NCBI GenBank assembly: GCA_903915315.1
Contig: CAIWSO010000306.1
Span: forward strand, 1-6,603
Source: an uncultured Spartobacteria bacterium
Lineage (GTDB): Bacteria > Verrucomicrobiota > Verrucomicrobiia > Chthoniobacterales > Terrimicrobiaceae
Direction: 5' to 3'
DNA: 6,603 nucleotides
Under the pieces are notes generated by a model. That model was not told where the DNA came from. It was given only the letters and a program-made list of their open reading frames with translations, and ran no database searches. How positions within the stretch are numbered: the stretch's first letter is position 1; each line of letters starts with the position of its first letter. A program made the translations under genes and the position numbers. Positions 1 through 5,994 of this stretch are shown in pieces.

Positions 1-128
1 AGACACTGGTCTACTTGCTCGCCACCGATTCCCATTGGAACCAAGGAGCATGCCGAAGCACACAGGCGGCGCCTCCGGCTCGTAGAGCCTACGGATCGGA
101 GAGACGCGCTGTGCCCCTCTCCTAAAAT
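1..128. other. Left-edge intergenic or gene-end stretch with inverted repeats, no supported gene
   Basis: No gene is recognised here. Two plus-strand frames are open from the left edge: one stops at TAA 123-125 (about 40 codons), the other runs to a stop near 189, inside the CDF gene. Neither translation resembles a family I know, so the tail of a convergent plus-strand gene is possible but unproven. The stretch holds several dyads: a small one around 33-46, a longer hairpin at 73-101, and a GGAGAG/CTCTCC pairing (98-103 with 117-122) that would compete with it. It might be a structured RNA, a dispersed repeat or ordinary spacer. Confidence 0.3.
73..101 (+). repeat. Imperfect inverted repeat (hairpin)
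   Basis: CTCCG (73-77) pairs with CGGAG (97-101), and CGTAG (81-85) pairs with CTACG (89-93) around an AGC loop. The three middle positions (GCT opposite GAT) give G-U, C-A and U-G in plus-strand RNA. That makes a nearly continuous 13-bp stem on the plus strand, while minus-strand RNA would have three mismatches there. This asymmetry hints at a plus-strand transcript, but no U-tract follows, so it is not a standard terminator. It could equally be a dispersed repeat. Confidence 0.4.
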
Positions 129-149
129 CCAAAAGCAAGCTGCTTTTGG
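129..149 (-). terminator. Probable Rho-independent terminator after the CDF gene
   Basis: A perfect 9-bp stem, CCAAAAGCA (129-137) with TGCTTTTGG (141-149), closes a 3-nt loop. Read on the minus strand it begins two bases after the TGA stop of the CDF gene (152-154) and is followed by ATTTT. The stem is not GC-rich and the U-tract is short, so it is a moderate terminator at best. Its position directly behind the stop is the main support. Confidence 0.62.
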
Positions 150-151
150 TA

Positions 152-1048
152 TCAGATATCGCTGGTGTGTTCGATATGGACTGTAACATCGCTCAGGTGA
201 TGCCCGCCCGCCATGAGTGCGTCTTTCACCAAATGGGAGATGTAGTGCCCGCTGGCCACGCTCATGTCCCCTAATACTCGCACATGAAGATCGGCGATCA
301 AAGTGAGGCCGCTTTTGCGCACACGGCATTTTTCCACACTCTCGACCCCCTCGACTTCCCGCGCGGACTCAAGAATTTTATCAATCACCGCCTGCGGCGC
401 TTGCTCATCCATCAATTCCCCGAGAGATCCTTTGAGCATGAGGATGCCATTCCAAGCGATGATGCCGCAGGAAAAAAGGGCCGCCCAGTCATCAGCGCTC
501 ACAAAGGCCGCTCCGCCAATAAAACAAACCAATATTCCCGCAGCGGCGGAAAGAGAAGTGAGGGCATCCGACCTGTGATGCCATGCATCAGCCTCAAGGG
601 CGCGGCTTTTCACCTCACGACTCCTCGCATGTGAGACTCGAAATAGGGTCTCCTTAACGAGCACCACAAATAACAAGATACCGAGAGTATAACCAGCCGG
701 CACGGGACGATCGGCTGCTCCATAGAGTATCTCCTTGAGGCTATTCATAGCCACAGCAACACCGGCTCCCAGCAAAACAAGGGCACCGGCAACGCCAGCG
801 AGGGATTCCACTTTCCCATGCCCATAGGGATGGGTTTCGTCTGGGGGACGCTCCGCATATTTGAGCGCGAGCCAGATCATCGTGGAGCTAAAAACATCCA
901 GAGTGGATTCAACCCCATCGGCAATGAGCGCGTCCGCATGCCCGAGCCATCCCGCCGTGATCTTAATGGTGGCTAGGAGGGCATTAAGAAAAATGCCTAC
1001 CAAAAGAACCCTTCTCCCCCTCCGTGCGCGTTCTGCCAGCGTGTTCAT
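152..1048 (-). CDS. Cation diffusion facilitator (CDF) family metal transporter
   Basis: Inner-membrane exporter of divalent metals (family substrates: Zn, Fe, Cd, Co, Mn), driven by proton exchange. Numbered from the ATG at 1046-1048 (298 residues), six hydrophobic segments lie near 13-33, 40-62, 80-103, 118-135, 163-180 and 186-206. The loop after helix 2 has the CDF signature RPPDExHPYGHGK (about 68-79). The helix-5 metal site is HHRSD (H157, D161). The helix-2 site reads ESTLD (E47, D51), with Glu where His or Asp is usual. Residues 217-298 form the cytoplasmic dimerisation domain, ending in DVTVHIE. The frame also allows a TTG start at 1111, which has GGAG 9 nt upstream and overlaps the previous gene by 23 bases. 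I prefer the ATG because the extra 21 residues are polar and unlike the family, although no Shine-Dalgarno sequence precedes it. The metal cannot be assigned. Confidence 0.93.
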   Translation of the reverse strand: MNTLAERARRGRRVLLVGIFLNALLATIKITAGWLGHADALIADGVESTLDVFSSTMIWLALKYAERPPDETHPYGHGKVESLAGVAGALVLLGAGVAVAMNSLKEILYGAADRPVPAGYTLGILLFVVLVKETLFRVSHARSREVKSRALEADAWHHRSDALTSLSAAAGILVCFIGGAAFVSADDWAALFSCGIIAWNGILMLKGSLGELMDEQAPQAVIDKILESAREVEGVESVEKCRVRKSGLTLIADLHVRVLGDMSVASGHYISHLVKDALMAGGHHLSDVTVHIEHTSDI

Positions 1049-1088
1049 TTTCGGATAACGCTGACGATCACGGATCCCGATACGGAGA

Positions 1089-1823
1089 CTACTTGTCAGA
1101 TCCCGGACCAATAGTCCGTTCTCCGATCAAAAACTCCTGCAGGTCTCCGATAATACGAAGAGTGGTATCTTGGGTTTTCTCTGCGGTTTGTGTAGCAAGG
1201 TCGGAGACTTTTCCAACCAGCCCTCCCACCTTCTTGGTGTCAGTCTCACTTGTCACCCCTTCTGCCAACTGCATCGGAACGGCAAGAACACCGGTATCAG
1301 CAGAAATTCCCATGGTTCCAACCAGACCACCCAAGCTATCGTAGAGCTTGACTGTCCAAACGGGCGATAGGGAGTTGGCGGGGACTTGCAAGGTGTAATC
1401 CAGCCAATGAAAACTCACGCGGGTGGCAACAGCCTCTGCTTGCACGGCCTGAAAGAGGGCCGGCGCATCAACAAGCAACTTCGAACTGTCGATCACCGGA
1501 GAATTGGCAACCTCAGTGAATCCACGCAAGGGCGTACGCTCGGCTGTGATGAGCCCATTCGAGATGCCAATCTCACGCACACCGCCGCGGGCCGTCGGAT
1601 CGGCAAGTAACATAGACCATTCGTTAGGAAAGGGGTCGCCTTTTTCACCCTTGATCTCCACAAGACGAGCATCCTTGGCATAGGGTTGGGATTGGATTGT
1701 TTGAAATGCCAAAAGCACAGAACCCGCCGCGCCCGCAAAGACGCTAGTCGGAAGGCCTGACATTAAAATGATGGCCACACAGCCGCTGAGGAGGGGGTGT
1801 TTATTGAACATATTCATATCCAT
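1089..1823 (-). CDS. Secreted or periplasmic protein of unknown function, possible tandem PepSY-like repeats
   Basis: I do not recognise this 244-residue protein as a named gene. A hydrophobic stretch (about 11-28) followed by SVFA at 27-30 looks like a Sec signal peptide cleaved after Ala30, so it probably acts outside the cytoplasm. The mature part seems to contain a duplication. Residues about 39-92 and 123-180 both begin with FQxxQ (F40, F124), and both continue to a W-[ST]-x2-L-x-D segment (W69, W156) and a GIS...G[LV] ending. That layout resembles PepSY-type domains, which is an inference. Residues about 197-233 look like a polar amphipathic helix without further domains. Mets 1, 3 and 5 are all possible starts and none has a Shine-Dalgarno sequence. 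It lies behind the clpC terminator and 40 nt ahead of the preferred CDF start, so it may be co-transcribed with the transporter. Confidence 0.75.
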   Translation of the reverse strand: MDMNMFNKHPLLSGCVAIILMSGLPTSVFAGAAGSVLLAFQTIQSQPYAKDARLVEIKGEKGDPFPNEWSMLLADPTARGGVREIGISNGLITAERTPLRGFTEVANSPVIDSSKLLVDAPALFQAVQAEAVATRVSFHWLDYTLQVPANSLSPVWTVKLYDSLGGLVGTMGISADTGVLAVPMQLAEGVTSETDTKKVGGLVGKVSDLATQTAEKTQDTTLRIIGDLQEFLIGERTIGPGSDK

Positions 1824-1847
1824 CTAAGGCAAAATCGCAAAAATCTC

Positions 1848-1872
1848 AAGCGTGGACACGATGTCCACGCTT
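1848..1872 (-). terminator. Rho-independent terminator of the ilvE-mcsA-mcsB-clpC unit
   Basis: AAGCGTGGACA (1848-1858) and TGTCCACGCTT (1862-1872) form a perfect 11-bp GC-rich stem with a 3-nt loop. It starts 28 nt past the clpC TAG stop (1901-1903). On the minus strand GAGATTTTTG follows, which supplies a U-tract after a short spacer. This is the strongest hairpin in the window. It ends 24 nt before the start of the next gene, so it also marks the boundary of the downstream pair. Confidence 0.82.
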
Positions 1873-1900
1873 CCGATTGAAGGACCGCCACCGATATCTG

Positions 1901-4393
1901 CTATCCAGCTGTCGTCTCAGTAGGCGCTTCCTCTTGCTTGGAATGGGTAATCACAAAACCAAGCTTCTCACCATCCTTCTGGACGGCAACGGTATCACCT
2001 GGCTTGATGTGTCCACGGAGAACCTCTTCAGCCATGGGATCCTCGATGTAACGCTCGACCGCGCGGCGCATCGGACGGGCACCATAGGTGGGGTCGTAGC
2101 CCTTGGTGATGAGAAATTCCATCGCGGTGGGGTCCAACGTGAGGTGGATGTCCTTGAGTTTGACGCGCTCGATGACCTTCTTCATTTCGAGCTCCACGAT
2201 TTTGACGAGGTCGTCTTTTTTGAGTGTGTGGAAGACGATGAGGTCGTCGAGACGGTTCAGGAACTCGGGTTTGAAGACACGCTTCGATTCCTCGAGGATT
2301 TTCTCCCGCATGACATCGTAGTTCTCAGAGTGAGCAGGAGCGCCGAAACCGAGCGACGTTTGCTTTTTGATCAATTCGGCTCCGACATTCGAAGTCATGA
2401 TGATGATCGTATTTCGGAAATCGATCTTGCGACCGAGGGAATCCGTGATTTTCCCTTCCTCCAGGATTTGAAGAAGAAGGTGCATGACGTCGGGGTGCGC
2501 TTTTTCGATCTCGTCAAATAGGACGACAGAGTAAGGTTTGCGGCGAACGGCTTCGCTCAACTGACCGCCCTCTTCGTATCCAATGTAGCCGGGAGGTGAG
2601 CCAATGAGGCGGGATGCCGTGAACTTCTCCATGTATTCGCTCATGTCGATCTGGATGAGTGAATCAGCCGTACCGAACATGAACTCCGCGAGAGTGCGGG
2701 CGAGGAAGGTTTTTCCGACACCTGTCGGCCCAAGGAAAATGAAGGAACCAATCGGGCGCTTGGGATCTTTGAGATCGGCGCGGGAGCGGCGAAGGGCCTT
2801 ACTGATCGCAACGACAGCCTCGTTTTGTCCGATCACCTTTGTCTCGAGTTCGCTCTCCATAGCGAGGAGCTTCGCTGTCTCTTGTTGCTCGATGCGGGAG
2901 AGTGGGACGCCGGTCCACTTCGATAGAACCTGCATGATCTCATCCGCGCTCACGATGACTTCCTTCTCTTCTTTATTCGTGCGCCATGTCGCGAGAACGC
3001 CATCGAGCTTGTCTTTGGCTTGCTTCTCGGAATCGCGCAGGGCAGCGGCTTTCTCGAAGTCTTGAGATTTGATAGCCGCTTCCTTCTCTAGTCGGATGGT
3101 CTCGATTTCAGCCTCGATCACCTTGATATCCGGCGGACGGGTCATGGCTCCGATGCGGGCGCGTGAACCCGCCTCATCCATCAAATCGATCGCCTTGTCG
3201 GGCAGGAAACGACCCGTGAGGTATCGGTCGGAGAGCTTCGCTGCCGCTTCCAAGGATTCGTCGAGGAATCGGGCCTTGTGGTGCGCTTCGTATTTTGGAC
3301 GGACCCCCATGAGGATCTGGATCGTTTGATCGACAGTCGGAGCTTCGACCTTCACTTGTTGGAAACGGCGCTCCAATGCGGCATCCTTCTCGATGTATTT
3401 GCGATACTCGTTGAGGGTGGTAGCTCCGATGCACTGCAACTCGCCGCGACTGAGGGCTGGCTTGATGATATTCGACGCATCCATGGCTCCCTCAGCGGAA
3501 CCCGCACCCACGATGGTGTGAAGCTCATCAATGAAAAGGATCACGTTTTTATTGCGGCGGATCTCGTCCATCACGGCCTTGATGCGCTCTTCAAATTGCC
3601 CACGATACTTCGTTCCCGCGACCATCAGGGCAAGGTCGAGAGTGATGACGCGTTTGTCTTGCAGAAGCTCGGGGACGTTGCCGGAAACAATTTCTTGGGC
3701 GAGTCCCTCGGCAATTGCTGTTTTACCCACACCCGCCTCACCGATGAGGACAGGGTTGTTTTTGGTGCGGCGGCAGAGAATTTGAATGATGCGCTCGATC
3801 TCGTCTGCTCGACCAATCACGGGGTCCAACTCGCCCTTGCGAGCCTGCTCGGTGAGATCGCGGCCAAAGGATTTAAGCGCGGGCGTTTTGCCCTCACGGC
3901 GACTCGATGGGGCACCTTCCGCTGGCAAGGTATCGCCTTCCTCATCTGGAGCAAAATTAGGATCCAGCTCGCGTAGAATCTCATTGCGGGTGCGCTCGAT
4001 GTCCACCTCCAGAGTTTTTAGAACTTTCGCAGCAACACCCTCACCCTCGCGCAGAAGACCGAGAAGAACGTGTTCGGTGCCGACGTAGGAATGCTGAAGG
4101 CTTTTGGCTTCCTTACCGGCCAAAGCGAGGACTTTTTTGACACGAGGAGTGTAAGGAATATTCCCAACCATCTTCGTCTCTGGGCCGGAGCCAACTTGTT
4201 TTTCGACCTCCATGCGCACGGTCTCGAGGTCGAGGCCCATCTTTTGGAGAACATTAACAGCCACACCTTGGCCGAGTTTGATGAGGCCGAGAAGAAGATG
4301 CTCGGTTCCCACGTAGTTGTGGTTGAACCTATCAGCTTCTTTGCGGGCCAGAGCGAGCACTTGCTGTGCCCGTGGAGTGAAGTTGTTCATCAT
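1901..4393 (-). CDS. clpC: ATP-dependent Clp protease ATP-binding subunit ClpC
   Basis: Class I Hsp100/AAA+ unfoldase that forms hexamers and threads substrates into ClpP. At 830 residues it is close to Bacillus ClpC (about 810). Two Clp-N repeats occupy about 5-70 and 80-145. The VGTEH motifs in both keep Glu31 and Glu107, equivalent to the phospho-arginine docking glutamates (E32, E106) of B. subtilis ClpC. AAA1 has Walker A GEAGVGKT (218-225), Walker B VILFIDE (284-290) and ERRF (341-344). The middle domain (about 411-480) is a coiled coil with a UVR-like segment. AAA2 has Walker A GPTGVGKT (555-562), Walker B VVLFDE (623-628), sensor TSN (667-669) and GARPMRR (771-777). The LGF at 681-683 is the ClpP-binding loop. 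The start overlaps the mcsB stop as ATGA and Met2 is an alternative start. No Shine-Dalgarno sequence is seen, so translational coupling to mcsB is likely. No clpP gene is in the window. Confidence 0.98.
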   Translation of the reverse strand: MMNNFTPRAQQVLALARKEADRFNHNYVGTEHLLLGLIKLGQGVAVNVLQKMGLDLETVRMEVEKQVGSGPETKMVGNIPYTPRVKKVLALAGKEAKSLQHSYVGTEHVLLGLLREGEGVAAKVLKTLEVDIERTRNEILRELDPNFAPDEEGDTLPAEGAPSSRREGKTPALKSFGRDLTEQARKGELDPVIGRADEIERIIQILCRRTKNNPVLIGEAGVGKTAIAEGLAQEIVSGNVPELLQDKRVITLDLALMVAGTKYRGQFEERIKAVMDEIRRNKNVILFIDELHTIVGAGSAEGAMDASNIIKPALSRGELQCIGATTLNEYRKYIEKDAALERRFQQVKVEAPTVDQTIQILMGVRPKYEAHHKARFLDESLEAAAKLSDRYLTGRFLPDKAIDLMDEAGSRARIGAMTRPPDIKVIEAEIETIRLEKEAAIKSQDFEKAAALRDSEKQAKDKLDGVLATWRTNKEEKEVIVSADEIMQVLSKWTGVPLSRIEQQETAKLLAMESELETKVIGQNEAVVAISKALRRSRADLKDPKRPIGSFIFLGPTGVGKTFLARTLAEFMFGTADSLIQIDMSEYMEKFTASRLIGSPPGYIGYEEGGQLSEAVRRKPYSVVLFDEIEKAHPDVMHLLLQILEEGKITDSLGRKIDFRNTIIIMTSNVGAELIKKQTSLGFGAPAHSENYDVMREKILEESKRVFKPEFLNRLDDLIVFHTLKKDDLVKIVELEMKKVIERVKLKDIHLTLDPTAMEFLITKGYDPTYGARPMRRAVERYIEDPMAEEVLRGHIKPGDTVAVQKDGEKLGFVITHSKQEEAPTETTAG

Positions 4394-4400
4394 TTTTTTT
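4384..4400 (-). other. A8 run with slippery heptamer at the mcsB/clpC overlap
   Basis: On the minus strand the mcsB end reads GAA AAA AAA TGA, and the last A of the eight-A run is the first base of the clpC ATG. A_AAA_AAA sits in the zero frame immediately before the stop codon, and clpC is in the -1 frame. A -1 slip would therefore give a continuous McsB-ClpC polypeptide through EKK-MMNNF. The sequence layout is directly visible. Actual frameshifting is an inference, and no downstream stimulatory structure was identified. Confidence 0.4.
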
Positions 4401-5502
4401 CGTTGGTGGCAGAGGTTGGAATTTTGAGTCGGTCGATATCTGGCTGCGGAACCTGTAGCAACTTTGCGCGGATTATCGTTGCGCGCAAGGCGTCCCTTTC
4501 CTCGGAGGACATTTTTTGCGTTTGAGCTCCTTTTTGCAGATGGGCCGGTTGAGTCTCTATGAAAAGCTCGTCAATCGGAAAGCGGTGGGCGTCGGGAAAA
4601 ACACAAAGATCAATTCCCAGCTTGATAATCGAGAGGAGATTCAGCGCTTCCTTGGAGCTCATCGAATAGGCCTGGGAAAGCAGTCCGTAAGCTCGTCCGA
4701 CCTGATCGTGGAGAGTGATCGGTTTGCGCTGCGCCAGAAGGGCGCGGGCATTTTGCTCGTGCTCGATGATCTGCTCGATCACACGGTTCAACCTGCCAAT
4801 GATTTCCTCTTCCGCTTCACCCAGGGTCGTTTGATTGGAAACTTGGAACAGGTTGCCCATGGCCTCAGTCCCCTCCCCATGCAATCCGCGAACAGCCAGG
4901 CCGATTTTATTGACGGAATTAATGATTTTATTGATTTGGTCGCTCATCACCAACCCCGGAAGGTGAAGCATCGCGGACGCCCGCATTCCGGTGCCCACAT
5001 TAGACGGGCAGGCCGTGAGGTAGCCGAGGCGGGAGTCGAAAGCGAAGTCCAAAACCTCTTCCAACTCGCTGTCCACCCGGTTGATCATTTCGTAAACTTT
5101 ATCCAACTGGAGCCCGCAACAGATCGCCTGCATGCGAAGGTGATCCTCTTCGTTGATCATGACACTGAGGGACTGCGGCGCATTCATCACCACAGCGCTA
5201 CCAACGCCCTTGGCAGCATGCTCGCGACTGATCAAATGGCGCTCGACGAGCACCTGCTTTTCCAAAGAGGAAAGGGTCTCCAGATTCTCGGAGTAGGATT
5301 CCGACATCTCGGGCAAATGCTCAACGGCATCCTTGACCAACTTCACCACCTCGAGACGTTCCGCTTTTTTGGCCCAACCCGGAAAGGGTTTTTTGCTCAG
5401 ATTTCGAGCGAGGCGAACGCGGCTACTGACGACAATTTGTCGGTTGGGTCCGTCGCCCGAAAGCCACTCACCGCTGTTTGCAATGATGCGTGAGAACTTC
5501 AT
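4390..5502 (-). CDS. mcsB: Protein arginine kinase McsB
   Basis: Cytoplasmic kinase that phosphorylates arginine side chains of damaged or regulatory proteins and so marks them for ClpC-ClpP. It belongs to the phosphagen (guanido) kinase fold. At 370 residues it is slightly longer than B. subtilis McsB (363). Visible motifs are the nucleotide-binding SSRVRLARN (26-34), NEEDHLR (117-123) with the conserved acidic residues, CPSNVGTGMRAS (165-176) with the active-site-region Cys165, and the glycine-rich segment 205-224 containing GEGTEA and SNQ. A C-terminal RDALRA (336-341) matches the RDxxRA phospho-arginine allosteric site that separates McsB from metabolic arginine or creatine kinases. The N-terminal helical domain of those metabolic enzymes is absent, as expected for McsB. 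Its ATG overlaps the mcsA stop by four bases (ATGA) and the clpC start overlaps its own stop in the same way. All key motifs look intact. Confidence 0.97.
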   Translation of the reverse strand: MKFSRIIANSGEWLSGDGPNRQIVVSSRVRLARNLSKKPFPGWAKKAERLEVVKLVKDAVEHLPEMSESYSENLETLSSLEKQVLVERHLISREHAAKGVGSAVVMNAPQSLSVMINEEDHLRMQAICCGLQLDKVYEMINRVDSELEEVLDFAFDSRLGYLTACPSNVGTGMRASAMLHLPGLVMSDQINKIINSVNKIGLAVRGLHGEGTEAMGNLFQVSNQTTLGEAEEEIIGRLNRVIEQIIEHEQNARALLAQRKPITLHDQVGRAYGLLSQAYSMSSKEALNLLSIIKLGIDLCVFPDAHRFPIDELFIETQPAHLQKGAQTQKMSSEERDALRATIIRAKLLQVPQPDIDRLKIPTSATNEKK

Positions 5503-5990
5503 TTGGGCAACTCGGTCTCCACTTGTTTGATTTGGTCGCGGAGGTTGGCGGCGAGTTCGAATTCCTCGGACTCGATCGCTTTGCTGAGATTGGCTTGGAG
5601 GGATTTGATTTTCTCCCCATGCACCCTAGCGGCACGGTAGGCGACCGGAGCCTTTCCTGTGTGGGTGGTTCCTTTGTGCATGTTTTTGAGCATCGGCTCG
5701 ATGCCTTCGGCGAAGACCTCGTAGCAGTGACTGCAGCCGAGGCGGCCGGTTTTTTTGAAATCCGCTTGAGTGAATCCACAGACCCCGCACTTGAGCGCAG
5801 CGGGGGATTTTTCAATTTCCTGCGATGCGCCGATGCCGAGAAGAAGATCCGCCAGAGCGAACCCAGTCGGGTCGTTAACCCCTTTTTCCTTAGAGCAAGC
5901 CTCGCACAGGTTCACCTTTTGCATTTTCCCATCGACGATTTGCGTGAGAAAAACCGTGGCTTCCTTGGACTGGCAGACATCGCATTGCAT
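5499..5990 (-). CDS. mcsA: McsA, zinc-binding UVR-motif activator of McsB
   Basis: Adaptor protein that in Firmicutes binds and activates the McsB kinase. The 163 residues carry four CxxC pairs (C3/C6, C29/C32, C68/C71, C86/C89), the expected two zinc-binding units. A linker follows, then a C-terminal UVR motif (about 126-160) with the typical L-x-A-I-E-x-E-x-F-E-x-A-A-x-L-R-D pattern, as in UvrB, UvrC and the ClpC middle domain. B. subtilis McsA is about 185 residues, so this copy is slightly short but has every domain. Only 4 nt separate it from the ilvE stop and it overlaps mcsB by four bases, so all are probably one transcript. The start has no clear Shine-Dalgarno sequence. A UVR protein of another role is the only alternative, and the mcsB neighbour makes that unlikely. 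Confidence 0.95.
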   Translation of the reverse strand: MQCDVCQSKEATVFLTQIVDGKMQKVNLCEACSKEKGVNDPTGFALADLLLGIGASQEIEKSPAALKCGVCGFTQADFKKTGRLGCSHCYEVFAEGIEPMLKNMHKGTTHTGKAPVAYRAARVHGEKIKSLQANLSKAIESEEFELAANLRDQIKQVETELPK

Positions 5991-5994
5991 ATTC

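Noticed and set aside
1..125. End of a convergent plus-strand gene stopping at 123-125, or part of an SRP, tmRNA or tRNA gene
   Set aside because: The 40-residue translation matches nothing I know. The conserved SRP loop, tmRNA tag and 3' end, and tRNA arms are not present.
1824..1850. Possible promoter TTGAGA-N17-TAGATG for the exported protein gene
   Set aside because: The -10 match is poor, the -35 overlaps the clpC terminator stem, and the -10 would cover the start codon.
3278..3976. Plus-strand open frame (232 codons) opposite clpC, and similar frames at 1877-2521 and 2604-3065
   Set aside because: All are antisense shadows of ClpC AAA domains, with no recognisable domain or ribosome binding site.
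4516..5493. Long open plus-strand frame (325 codons) opposite mcsB
   Set aside because: It lies antisense to a gene whose kinase motifs are all intact, and its translation resembles no family. It is a by-product of mcsB codon use.
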